Below, piece by piece: positions 47,661 through 60,126 of a stretch of DNA of 64,000 bases. Under the pieces are notes generated by a model, which worked only from the letters and a program-made list of their open reading frames with translations, did no database searches and had not been told where the DNA came from. Origin of the DNA: Clitoria ternatea. Its lineage: Eukaryota > Streptophyta > Magnoliopsida > Fabales > Fabaceae. The stretch spans positions 52,398,501 through 52,462,500 of the forward strand of contig CM075672.1 in assembly GCA_037962975.1 (NCBI GenBank), given 5' to 3'. The position numbers and the translations under genes were made by a program. Position 1 is the first letter of the stretch. Each line of letters begins with the position of its first letter.

Positions 47661-48318
47661 CATTATCAGATTCACTGAGTCATATTCTATCACATGCAGT
47701 CAGCATTCTAAGCTCATAGCAACTTGCAGGTCATGTAAAATACACGGTAATCGTCAACATCACTACAACACATTCCTTTCATACAATCGTTCAACACTCA
47801 CAGGCCATCATCATGCAACACTCATCTTTCACTCATCATGCAACACAACACACAATCAGAACACGAAAATAGCAAGCATCAACACTCGGAACCTGTTCAT
47901 AACCCATGCATTTAAGATAGAAGATACCCCCTACCTGGACTGAAGCTTTCAGTCGGTCAACACGACGTTCAGTTCCAGAGGAACACTGAATCACTCTTAG
48001 CATATTTGCATGCAAGAGCAGGGGAGGCCCAAGACGTCCAGCTCTCGGCTCGCTCCCTGGAATGGCTCCATCACAATGCTGTGAACACTCCGACCCCCTT
48101 GAAGCTCCTCGCAGTGTAGATCTCCACTGGGACTTGGCAGCTTCGAGCAAGGAGAGGAAGGAGGAGGGAAGCCGACGAAGGAATGAAGGAACAAGGAAGG
48201 AGACGTGTTGCATGCAGAGGGAATGCACACCCTTATCCTCACGGGTTCGTTGAGTAAGGGAGGAGGACCCCAATCCTCAGCCACCATTGCTGCGAGCTCA
48301 CAGAAACAGAGTGCAGAG

Positions 48319-48386
48319 GAGGAAGAAGAAGATCGAAGAGGAAAAGAAGAAGAAGAAGAAGAAGAAGAAGAAGAAGAAGAAGAAGA
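48319..48386. repeat. GAA microsatellite in element B left LTR
   Basis: A GAA/AGA run of about 13 uninterrupted units after an imperfect start. It lies beyond the point where the right LTR is interrupted, so the other copy cannot be compared here. Confidence 0.9.
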
Positions 48387-48685
48387 GAAAACGGGGGAAA
48401 GAGGAGTCTGTAGGGAAAAATGGATGATAGTACCCATATATGCATGTACGAAGAGAAGGAAGAGTGGGGTGGGAAAGCGTGCACAGCAGCAGCCCCCCAC
48501 ACGCGTCACACACACCATCACATCTAATCAGTCATTGATAACCAATCACCATTAATCAACCTTTCATTTCTTAACTTAATTAATTAAACTAATTATAATT
48601 AATAAATAATTCTCCCCACACTTATCAATTTATTATTTTAATGATTCATTTCATTCGGTAATAATTATTAAATTGGGATGTTACA

Positions 48686-48722
48686 GTTTTCCCCCTCTCA
48701 AAAGAATTTCGTCCTCGAAATT
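48686..48722 (-). other. Element B polypurine tract and adjacent hairpin
   Basis: Minus-strand GAGAGGGGGAAAAC abuts the LTR. The GAATTTCG/CGAAATTC inverted repeat follows, as in A. Confidence 0.82.
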
Positions 48723-51700
48723 CAATCGGTAATTTACCTTACATACATAACTCAGAAGATTGCTGACTCAATCACGCACACGACTGTGGTTCCACAAGCA
48801 TTCACCGATCGGATCACAATATCACTCGGCAGAGATTCACCACTCAAGCGGTTTACTGATCGCACCATAATTCCAGTCAGTAAGACACAAAGGTCAGGTC
48901 CCACCTGATTACCACCTCATCACAGAGTCTAATATATTGGGAAATTCAATCTCTAAAACGTACAATTTACCTCATTTTAACTTAGCCCATTCATCAAAGC
49001 AGTGGCACTTCCAATCTCTTGGCCGCTCGGCCATATACTCTCAACACCGTTCGGCATATTCACACCATCGGTTTTCTTGACTCGGACGAGTTACTCAGCA
49101 CAATAATGAAATCGCATAAAGCATAGGCTCGACATTGTGTCGTGGGGACACATCCTTAGAGGTTATTCAACCAGTTGGGAAAAATTTAGTCGATAAACAA
49201 CACCACCGACTCCCAAAATACTCACTTCCGACCGATTTCTCTCGGACCAAACCCTCGGTTTTCAAAACCTGACCACAAAATCTCTCTCTTACACCAAAGG
49301 GAACACTCAAGGAATTTCCATGCGTTTTAATTAACTCAATTTACTCGGATTAACTTCGCATATGCACTACACTAAATTCTGAAATCTTAGATTTCCTACC
49401 CATGCTTCCGGCTAATTCCATGCTTTCGTCCTGAGAGTTCACTCGGTCCTCTTACACCAACATTTCTCGGGGTTGAGGGTAATTCTCACTCGGAAATTCT
49501 TCCACTTACTAGAAATTCACTCGCAACCTGAGTTCAAGCTCAATAGTCCCAATTACTGACCTGAGTACGCCTTTAATTAAATTCTTCACTCGGATATCTA
49601 CTTCCTCTCGGAGCCCTCTTCACTCAGAAACTTGCACCCTCTAAGTTCCATTTTCCGACCAGGGGGACTTTTCTCCTGGAAGATCACTTGGTTGGGCATC
49701 CCACGGTTATTAGGAATTCTACACTCGCTATCTTACTAGTCAGAATCATTCCGCACGATGCCATTCCACTCAGAAGTGATACACTCCGAGTCACGTTACT
49801 CGAATTCCTGCTCTACTCAGAATGTTACGCTCGGACACTGTTCCCTTAACTTGATACTTATCCTCCCTATGAGGTTCTACTCGGAACACCATAAATTTTC
49901 ACTCAGCAGATCTTTCTCACAAGGACTTCACCCGGAATCGTCTCCACCGTTACACACTCGGAATATACTAATCCCTTCCCAAGCAAGTCCTCACCTTGCA
50001 ATTTAGTTTGGCTCCAATCCTGGTTTCCTCATTAGGCTTACAGTATCACTCGGTTAACTTTTCAAAACTCCAATTTCAGTGACAGTTTGATCACCCTTCT
50101 TAATCCAATACCAATCGTCCTTTTAGTATCCAATCCGTACCCAGTAACCTCTAATCCTCTTGGAAGCAGACACGCCAAGGTCAAATAAACCCTTTTTCTT
50201 CATTTTGATAAACAATCGCATAACACTCATTTAATATAACTCTCATTATCACTCGAAAACGTCTGAAAGACTTACCATCACCATAAGTAGTTACAGCTTC
50301 ACCTGCCCGACTCATGAATTGCTGCATCCAACTTATAGGATGACGTCTCATTCCTATAGGGTTACAACAATTACATGGTCACTACAGCGTGTACGCTGCC
50401 ACGATACCCATGGCAGGAAGAGTCATCTCAGAGCAGCGTGCCTCACACGGACCAGACTTCACCCAACTAATACAAATTCACACGGTAGTTAATGGTAGTT
50501 CACACACATAAGTAATACACCTATATCAACATCACGCATCACATAGGGTACATCACGTATCAATAATCATGAAAATTATTCATCACTTCTGTAAAACAGA
50601 ATTAAGGCAATATTTCCTCTAAACCTTATTCCTCACAAAACCATGGCTCGGATTAAATTCTTAACTCTCAGTTATATAATAACATCACTCACTCGGGTTC
50701 ATACAATTCACTCAGGATTAAGCAATTCACAATCACATATGCTATTATAACACACCACGAACTTCAGCAACAACACTAATGTACATACAGACACTCAGTT
50801 GGATTTCATACCAATTATTCATGGCTATAATATTGTCCACTACATCATGCACCATAACCACAACGTCAAATTGCACTTGGTAATAGCATCGACATATACA
50901 TACGCCCATCCAATCAGATTTACCCAAATCAATTCCAACTACATTAAGGGTTTCATTCACAATATCATATTCACACGTTCACATAGTTCACACTGAGCTT
51001 ATTTATTCTCATAAGTGTACACACAGTCATTCAATCGGAAATTGTACTATAACATACATTCTCAATTATAACATTGCATCACACTTGGCAACAGCATCAA
51101 TACATGTACATTCATTCAGTCAGACCTCATTCATACAACATCATCAAGTCGGAAACTACTCAAATCATTCAAATCCATGCAAATCATGTCAGCCTCAACA
51201 ATAATACTCTTATACACATGTATTCATGCAGTCGGCGAATCAGATGCATACGATTATTCACCAGGAGTCCACTCCAATGCACTCGACATTTGCCTTGAGT
51301 CCAACCCAAGGACTTTCATTAAGCATCCAATGCTCATGCTCCAAGCATGGCCTCGAGTCCCACTCGGAGGTCTTTTAGGATTAATCTCAGAATCCTCAAT
51401 ACCCCACGCATTCATCTGATTGCCCACTCTGAAAAATGTTCAATGCTGCTGTATTTCATTATAGATCACACACAGCTCTTATTTGCTGACTCACAGCATA
51501 AGCCACTCGACATTTTCATTAGCATATATATATATATACACATCTTTCAGACGGGGTATCATCACAATGATTCACAATTAATATCTATCACAATGTCCGG
51601 GTGTTGCATGCATCTATAATCAATCACACACAGATCACGTATTTCAATCATCAAACAACGGTCATGTTTCAATTATAGAGCAATACATAAAAGCAGTTCA

Positions 51701-52651
51701 CCCTCAATCACCTATACTATATATATACATTACGCAAGGTTCATGTGCTAGGTTACAAAACATCCGTCACAAATAGCACTCGGCAATAATGGTAACACTC
51801 CTATTTACAAGTATTCAGTCAGTATTCGCAGAATTATTAACATGCATTCATGGACGGAGTCATACAATCACTAAACAGTTTACAATACCACAATCCAGGA
51901 GTCGCATGCACCATTATGCAATCATAGTACAGCTACCAACACATCTCACACATAACACATCACATGATAATCATTCAAGCCTCAATGAGCTACTACGCAA
52001 TTGTTCTACTCGGCTCAACAACTCACAAGGTTAATAAACTATCAGATTTAGAATCCCTAAGGGGTCATTATTTATCCAATATCCCACGATGGGTACCTCA
52101 CAATATTCAAATATTGTTATAAGGTCTAGTACCATTCACTCGGTTTTTCACACACCAAACCAAGACAGTATCCAGGTCAAACAGATGTTCTATTTCACAT
52201 TCATTCGTTCCTGGTCATGCCTAATCAACTGGGTCACTATTCCTATTGGTCCAGCATCTAGCCATCACTCACTGGGTTTCCTCAATCGCCACCGAGACGC
52301 AAACCCCAATTTTAACATATATCCGACCTCACCTTCACTTACTTATTACACACCCAAATTTTTAACCTAAGAACTACAACCCATCCCTTATACTGCAAAT
52401 CATATACATCATGTACCATTCATTCATCACACATTCAAATTCCTCAACAAGGCACAGGCATACAACCACACCGTTCATAGTCAACATGTACCAAATCCGA
52501 TAGAAGTTCATAAGCACATATCATCACCCGAGTCATAATTGAACAGGTATCAACATACAATAGAATATCATAAGCAACTAGGACAAGCTAGCATAATATA
52601 CTCAACCGCCAACAAACAGTAGGCAAACCTTAGCCATGGACCTTTTGGTTT
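48723..52651 (-). mobile_element. Element B internal region, non-coding
   Basis: About 3.9 kb without recognisable gag or pol. CACTCGG words continue from the LTR into roughly 49,050-50,050. A block at 50270-50460 aligns with the conserved blocks of A and D. ORFs up to 93 codons are present but compositionally biased and without domains. Confidence 0.7.
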
Positions 52652-52663
52652 GCTCTGATACCA
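52652..52663 (-). other. Element B primer binding site (initiator-Met tRNA)
   Basis: Minus-strand TGGTATCAGAGC, three bases from the LTR end TGTTACA. Confidence 0.92.
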
Positions 52664-52666
52664 AAA

Positions 52667-55600
52667 TGTAACACCCTTATTTTTAATAAATAATAAATCC
52701 AAAAACAGGAAAAAAAATTTTCACAAATCAACCACTGGTCAATCGGCATAGAAAAAGAAGGGAGAAGGCAAGGGAAATAAAAGAGAATTCACACTTATAG
52801 CAGTCAGCGGAAGGAACAAGGCTGGGACTGACCCATTCGGTTCAGCGAAACACATCAGCGCCTGGGCGAAATCCATGACAACTCTGACTCGGTCAAGCGA
52901 GGTTCAACGCCGCCTGAGCGAGAGGTGACAATGCAATAGTGGAAAAGGAGATCCTCAAGCGAAGCTCAACACCAGTCCCTACTTGCTTTAGCGTAATCCC
53001 ACATGCTTGGGCGAAACAGCTCCATTTGCTCGGGCGAGGCACGATCCGCTTAAGCGATGCCAACACAAAGGCCTCTCCAAACACACACTCGCTGGAGCTA
53101 AGTCTAATTCGCTGGGGCGAACACAGGTACAAGGTAATTTCTCAATCGGATATGGACAAAGGTTCACTCGGTAAATCCTCACGCTCATACTTCACTCGGG
53201 AAATCAGGTAGTTAAGTCCCACTCAGACTTATTCGAAACCCAACCACTCGGGATACCAATCCTCACTCGGACATTACATCTTTCACTCAGATTACCAATA
53301 CCTTACACTTAGGATCCAATCCACTCTAAACCATTATTTGAACTCCTCTCTCAGAAGGGAACCACTCGAGGTTTTCACTCGGGAAATACAAACTCTTCCT
53401 CACTCAGGATTTATTTATGATTTTCGCTCGGAGTCACATAACATGTTCACTCGGAAAACGTCACCCAGAAATCTTCACTCAGAACCACTAACTTCACATA
53501 ATTTCACTCTTTAACGGCCCTCGAGTCATTTAGCAACACTTCCCAGTCGAAAAACGCATAGAATCAGTACGAAGTACATACATATGAATACATGATCACA
53601 GAAACATAAATCTGCTAACAAATCCAGTCTACCGACCCATAGACATGTAACCACACACTCGGAATACCCATTATCTTGATATTATGCATTTACCAATACT
53701 TACGAATACCATACAAGTGACACCATGACTATTCAATCTTTATAAGTGAATATATTTAATCGTCATTTTACATAAGAGCCGGCCAAGGCTACACGGACAA
53801 AACATAATAATGCAATACAAGCGCACAACAGTCGGAGTGCACCACACCCGGACTTGAAACCCTATCATCATTTTCGAGTACGACCTGCACACTGAAAAAT
53901 GGTGTAGGGGTGAGCATCTTAGATATTAAATGATAGATACCGACTCAGGCTGTCCCACAATCATACAGCAAAATACATATCCACGCAATTAGACATAACA
54001 ACGAGTAAGGTTAAGCATTAACCATCAACCAAGACACACATGGAACACTTACCGATCGGAATTCGTCAGTCGCCACTCAGCCAGGTGCACATACACAGCC
54101 AATAACATTAGTATAATAGCAATCATCAACATGATATTACCAACGAATCAGAACGCACGTATTCAACACTTTCCGGTCGGAATCTAACAGTTCTCACTCA
54201 GCTATACACGCATGACATTTCAATGACATTAACACATATTCATGGAGCAAACTTCAATTAGCATCAGTTACGTATACATACAGAATACTCTCTCGGTTAT
54301 ATCCATTCATCATCTCCTTAACATCATCACACGCATAGTCAATTTTTAGTCAGCATCAGCAATACATATATACAGAGTATTTCACTCGGATATACACATT
54401 CATCCTTTCATTAACACTATCACATGCATAATCAATTCCAAACAATATCAATCAGTCAATACACACAGAGTATTTCACTCGGTTATAAACATACATCATC
54501 TCACTAACACCTTCGCATGCACAACCAATTCCAAACATTATCAACAGTTAATAAGCATATATTATTTCACTCGGTCCCGCATTCGTGTGTATCTGTTTAG
54601 ACGTTGCAACGATACATAGCTCTCAGCTATCAAATCAGCTCCCAGCTGCTTGGCCATTTTACAGGTACCCAACCGTTTGCCCACAGGTGACACCAGCGCT
54701 CTCAGCGCTAACGGAGGTGTTCACAGGCAGCCCGAGTACCACTCAAGGGCTACCTTGAGTCCCACTCAAGGATTTCATAGCGTCCCACGCTTTAAAAACC
54801 GATGGTAGTTTCCCACACTACGTGCTCTCAGCACAAACGCATCCCATGCGCAACACGCGGATTCATCACACACACAGAGTTCATATACACAGCCATACAT
54901 GCATCTCATGCAATCAGCATCATACATCATCAGCATTCAAACGGCACATGCATCTCATGCAATCAATGCTGGACATAAACAGTACTCAACAACACATGCA
55001 TCTCATGCAGTCGGTGTTACACATTCTCAGAACTCAATAGCATATGCATCTCATGTAATCAGTGCTAGGCATTAACAATATTCCACAACACATGTATCTC
55101 ATACAGTCGGCATTATACATCATCAGCATTCAACAATACACGCATCTCACGGACTGGTATAACACATCAACAGGACTCAAACAACATACATGCAATCGGC
55201 ATTAAGCAATGTCAGGACTCAGACAACACATGCAATCGGTATGGTACATTATCAGATTCACTGAGTCATATTCTATCACATGCAGTCAGCATTCTAAGCT
55301 CATAGCAACTTGCAGGTCATGTAAAACACACGGTAATCGTCAACATCACTACAACACATTCCTTTCATACAATCGTTCAACACTCACAGGCCATCATCAT
55401 GCAACACTCATCTTTCACTCATCATGCAACACAACACACAATCAGAACACGGAAATAGCAAGCATCAACACTCGGAACCTGTTCATAACCCATGCATTTA
55501 AGATAGAAGATACCCCCCTACCTGGACTGAAGCTTTCAGTCGGTCAACACGACGTTCAGTTCCAGAGGAACACTGAATCACTCTTAGCATATCTGCATGC

Positions 55601-55743
55601 AAGAGCAGGGGAGGCCCAAGACGCCCAGCTCTCGGCTCGCTCCCTGGAATGGCTCCATCACAATGCTGTGAACACTTCGACCCCCTTGAAGCTCCTCGCA
55701 GTGTAGATCTCCACTGGGACTTGGCAACTTCGAGCAAGGAGAG
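52667..55743 (-). repeat. Element B right LTR (5' LTR), first 3077 bp
   Basis: Matches 45063-48156 closely, with an 18-bp stretch missing. Similarity stops after AAGGAGAG, where element C begins TGTGAACACC. GAGAG-type bases at 55739-55743 should be C's left target-site copy. Confidence 0.92.
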
Positions 55744-55799
55744 TGTGAACACCTCTTTTGGTCTGGTCCAAGTGGAATGAATCTTTTTTATACTGAATT

Positions 55800-57260
55800 C
55801 TAATTCAGAATGGTCAAATTCGAGTAGAATGGCTCCAAAATAATCAGAACCGAGCGAAATAACTCAGAATGAAGCTTTTCCAAGAGAAATACAGCCCTGT
55901 TGGAGGCAAATCTGATTGGAATGACTCAAAAATGATCACACCTAAGCAGGATGACTCAGATTAAAGCATTTCCGAGTGAAATACAGCCCTGGTGGAGATA
56001 GATCTGAGTGGAAAAACTCAAAAATGATCAAATCCGAGTGAAAATGAAGCATTTCCAAGTGGAATGACTCAAAAATGATGAAATCCGAGTGGAATCACTC
56101 AGAATGAGTCATTTCCGAGTGAAATGCTCCCCTGTTGAAGTTGAATCCGGGTAGAATCACTCAGAATGAGTTATTTCCGAGTGAAATGCTCCCCTGTTGA
56201 AGTTGAATCCGAGTGGATAGCGTCCCTGCCAAGCCAGTCTGAGTGGATTATGCCCATTTTGAAGAGAAGTCCGAATGGAATGACTCAAAAAAGTTGAATC
56301 CGAGTGGAATCACTCAGAATGAGTCATTTCCGAAGGAAAAACTCCCCTGTTGAAGTTGAATCTGAGTGGATAGCATCCCTGCCAAGCCAGTTCGAGTGCA
56401 TTATGCCCATGTTGAAGAGAAATCCGAGTGAAATGACTCAGGAGGATCAAATCCGAGTAGAATTACTCAGAATGAGTCAGTTCCGAGTGAGATTTCAATT
56501 CCTGAGTGGAAAGAAGGCCATGTCCGAGTGTAAATGGCCAAACTTCCAATTTCTGAGTGGAAAATAGGCAAATACCGAGTGAAAATGACCAAGTTCCAAT
56601 CGGATTAAGAGCTCACAAGGTTAGTTCCGAGTTAATCCTTCAAGCAGTGAAGTTCTATATCACTTTTGAAGAAATTCCGAGTGGATGCTTCACGCAGAGA
56701 TGAGATCCGAGCAAAATGCATCCAACTGAAAGAATTCCGGGTGTTTCCTCTTCAATCAGAACCAAGAGTCCCTCTTCAGTCAGTCGGAACCGAGTGACAC
56801 TTCACTCAGTCAGCCCTCTTCAAACCAATTCCGTGTCATCCCTCCTTAAATCACTTCCGAGTCACCATTTGTACCACTTACGAGCCATACTTAAACCTTT
56901 CCTGAGCCATTTTGGCCAATCAATTCCGAGCCCCCATTTCCACCAATTTCCGAGCCATACTTCACATTTCCGAGTCAATCTTGGTCAGTTCTTGGTTAGT
57001 TCTGACTCATTTTTTTACCAATTCCGAGTGACACTCTTCGCCCGTTCCCGAGTCATCTTTCATCCATCTCCGAGTGACCCACTTTTCACTCAATTCCGAG
57101 TCAGTCAGTCAGCCCTCTTCAAACCTTTCCCGAGCCCTTTTGGCCAACCAATTCAGAGCCCTCATCTCCGAGCCACTTTTTACCCATTCCCGAGTCGTCT
57201 TTCACTCGTCTATCGAGGCATCCTTTAGCCAATTCTGAGTCACACTTCCCACATTTCAGT
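55800..57260. repeat. CCGAGTG array with longer tandem duplications in element C LTR
   Basis: Several dozen copies. Between 56095 and 56430, units of about 60 bp (CACTCAGAATGAGTCATTTC then CTCCCCTGTTGAAGTTGAAT) and a longer unit with GCCAAGCCAGT are duplicated. Confidence 0.8.
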
Positions 57261-57704
57261 CGGTTCCGAGTCATTGGTCACTCAGATTGTGGAGAAGAGG
57301 TGAAATCCGAGCCAATTTTCAGTCAGTTTAGACTCGGTTCTGACTGAATGTTCCTTTGATTGCCCACTCAATCCAATTGCACACAACATCAACATGATGT
57401 CACTCGGTATTTTGCACAAAATGAACCTTTTTCACTCGGATTTCCATTATTCTCACTCGGAATTCTGCCATTCTCACTCGGATTGCCACCAGGTCCCCCT
57501 GTTAGCCCGTGCTGACTTGGATTCCACCACCCAAGTGGGTCCAGGAATCCTGGGGGTGGCAGACAAGTGGCAAACAGGGGTGGAAGTGGGGGGAATTAAA
57601 AATTCCCACCCAGCCATTGTTCCCCACTTCACTCTGAGTGGAAGCCTGAGCTGGCATTCCACTCGGAAGTGGAAGCCTGAGCTGGCCTTCCACTCTAACC
57701 AGCC

Positions 57705-57712
57705 TATAAATA
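57705..57712 (+). promoter_or_regulatory. TATA box in element C LTR
   Basis: TATAAATA followed by GGCAAGGGG, downstream of the main motif array and upstream of a pyrimidine-rich stretch. Confidence 0.65.
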
Positions 57713-58018
57713 GGCAAGGGGTTGAAGCGTTGAGGACAGAAATGGATTAAGGGAAAACTCTGTAAAATCCTCCACTCTCTCTTTCCCACACTGCGCAGTC
57801 CCTCACAGCACTCAACACCCTCACCCTCTTCTAAGGCATGGTCCAGCACCTCCTCCATTAACTCCTCATCCTCTCACTCTTTCCAACCGTCCAGCCTACC
57901 CTTCAAACCCACCAAACTGACCTCCTCTCACACACCGTTCAACATCCCCTTCAAATCCACCCAATCCGACCTCCTCACTCCTCTCAACTCCGACACCGTC
58001 CCTCTTCTCACTCAGTCT

Positions 58019-58280
58019 CACTCGGTGTTCACTCCTCACTCAGTAATCTACTACTTTCACTCGGTATTTTCTCATTCCACTCGGTTTTACCATTTTTACT
58101 CAGTTTTCCTCAATTTCACTCGGTATTTTCCCATTCCACTCGGTTTTTACCATTTTTTACTCGGTTTTCCTCAATCTCACTTGGTTTTCTGCTTTTCTCA
58201 CTCGGTATTTCATTTTTTACTCGGTTTCTTCCATTTCCACTCGGTTTTTCCCATTTTCACTCGGTTTTTTTCCTCTTTCT
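58019..58280. repeat. About 20-bp phased CACTCGGTTTT repeats in element C LTR
   Basis: Motif starts at about 58038, 58059, 58079, 58098, 58118 and 58138 are 19-21 bp apart, separated by T-rich DNA. It lies downstream of the TATA box, so it would be part of the transcript. Confidence 0.75.
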
Positions 58281-59289
58281 CACACGGTTTTCTCTTCTTC
58301 CCCTTAGCTTTTGCTCATTTGTCCTCTGTTTTCCGAACTTACTATGGGAAATAAATACTTCCTATGTTTTCTTTCAAATCTAAATAAAAAAAAAGGGAAA
58401 CAAATCATTCTTAAACAGTGTCGTACGGGAGCACTCCCATTTACACAACCTTTTTAGGATTCGTACACGTGCGAAGAACTTCGCCTTGTACGAGTTCCCC
58501 ACCTCAGTGGCATCCATCATCATCTCCCAAGTCTTTTCCTAAAAGAAAAACCCTCAGAACTACGTAACCCTGATTTCTTGATAATTCAAGAATACGTAGG
58601 AGCAGGACCTCAATTCCTGTCGGGCCCATCTTTCTTATTTCTTTTTATTGATTTATTTCCTCACTTTCATGTTTCTTTCATAAATGTTCTCTTTTTTTGT
58701 CGCTTCCATGAAAATTAATTTAGACGTGACGTCTTATTGATTTCCCCCTAGTTTTTGCTCAAGCCTCGCCATAATTCATAGGGAAGAGATACTTAGGACG
58801 AGACATCCCGTTTATTTCTTTCCTATCCCTATTTTTTTATTCGAGGACGTCTAATTTAGGCGTGACGCCTTATTAGCGTTCTCTTCCTCTCTTCTATCTC
58901 ATATCGAAGTCGAGTTTAATTCGGATAAAACGTCCCATTGACCTCGCTTCGACATTCTATGTTTGTACAATTCTCTCACTCCATTCTGTCGTTTTTTTAA
59001 TAAAAAAAATACAACAATAAAAGGGAAGAAACAAACCATCTTTTGCAAGGATATTTATGTTGCGCATTTTCAATCTCGGTACTATTTTTGACAGGCGATG
59101 AAGGGTGCTAATACCTTCCCTACTCGTAACAGACTCCCGAACTTGAATCTCAATTTTTAACCAGTGCTTTACTGAACTTAGTTTTTTCCAATGTTTTTCC
59201 TATGGATAAAAATGTTGGTGGCGACTCCCTGTTTCATTCGACTCCCTCTCTCTCTCTCGCCGCGCCGTCGCGATCCAGGTTGCGACAGA

Positions 59290-59307
59290 TGGCGACTCCG
59301 CTGGGGA
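59290..59307 (+). other. Element C primer binding site (tRNA-Arg type)
   Basis: TGGCGACTCCGCTGGGGA, two bases after the LTR. This is the site reported for Ogre-type elements, assigned to tRNA-Arg. Confidence 0.85.
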
Positions 59308-60126
59308 CACTTAAGAGAGTCAGGCCAGTTTGGTTGAAAACGCGTTTTTTTATAGCCTTTGTTTAGCTTGGATTTCTTCCCCTTGTTTTTTATTTTTTCC
59401 ATTGATTGTTATGAATGTTCGTTATTGTTTTAAATTGCATTTTGTTATTTGCTTTATCGTCCATGTTCTGTATGATTGTTGAACCCTAGGGTAGAGGACT
59501 ATGTTACTTTTCTGCAATTATTGAACCCTAGGGTAGACGACTGTGTATATTTGTTCTGTGTTTGTTCTTTGTGCAGAATGAGGTAAGGTAAAAGGTATTG
59601 AATGCCCTTTCACACACTACACTCACAAATTACTCGCACACACTTATGAGTGGCGCCCTATACCCGGGCCCCAAATGAAACTTAAGTTAGGTGGGGTTGG
59701 TATACAGAATCGTATAGGATGTACTTCCTATCCGGTGATCGTGAGAACCCCAACTAGAGTTTGACCTCTTGTGACATACGCACCTAGTGGTTCCCCACTG
59801 TTGCGTCCCTGTCATGGGTAGGATCTTGGCTCTAGTGACCTTCTAGAAGTCTAGTATAAGCCACCCGGTGTGGAGAGTCACTTTTAGATAAGCCCTAGGG
59901 TCTAGAGGAAACCTTCAACAAAACCTGACTTAGGCCACGAAAGGGAAAATTTTACTTTATCTTATGTCATTTTCACTTTCCTGTTATTAAAGAGGGATTA
60001 TCTATCACCCAAAGATTCGATTAGTCAAAATCTTTGGAACACATGAGTATTCTTTGGGTGAATGGATGATCCTCTTTAACTGTTCCCTTTATTTTTCTAA
60101 CCGTTTGTTGTGATTCTTTAGACACT
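59308..60126 (+). other. Element C leader
   Basis: About 820 bp before gag with no gene seen. The phrase TTGAACCCTAGGGTAGA occurs twice, near 59480 and 59520. Confidence 0.6.

Larger units (their letters stand above)
45063..48685 (-). repeat. Element B left LTR (3' LTR)
   Basis: From TGTAACACCC to GGGATGTTACA. Contains a CGCTTRAGCG-type palindrome cluster, many CACTCGG words (45,560-45,880), the GCCGGCCAAGGC box at 46173, tandem arrays at 46.6-47.65 kb and a GAA tract. ORFs in the last 600 bp are created by that tract and are not supported. Confidence 0.92.
45063..55743 (-). mobile_element. Element B: non-autonomous Tekay-like LTR retrotransposon, right LTR interrupted by element C
   Basis: Direct repeats offset by 7604 bp (7586 after an 18-bp length difference near 46998), a PPT beside the left LTR and an initiator-Met primer site beside the right LTR. 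The LTR is 3623 bp with perfect TGTAACA/TGTTACA ends. The internal region is about 4 kb with no gag or pol. It belongs to the same broad group as A and D by LTR landmarks and PPT-side hairpin, but is a distinct family. It is inserted within A's right LTR. Confidence 0.9.
55744..59287 (+). repeat. Element C 5' LTR
   Basis: 3544 bp from TGTGAACACC to GGTTGCGACA, two bases before the primer site. The first 1.5 kb carries many CCGAGTG/CCGAGTC words. From about 57,390 to 58,280 the same motif appears inverted as CACTCGG. A TATA box lies at 57705. The last kilobase (58,380-59,287) lacks the motif and includes two ACGTGACGTC-like/CGTGACGCC stretches. No gene is supported; ORFs here read the repeats. 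Confidence 0.85.

Noticed and set aside
48205..48555. Open frames rich in glutamate or serine/phenylalanine on both strands
   Set aside because: They are translations of the GAA microsatellite and flanking LTR; no domain and no conservation can be seen.
57394..57750. Host gene exon candidate near the TATA box in element C LTR
   Set aside because: The frame consists of CACTCGG repeats and lies inside an LTR with clear ends and primer site.
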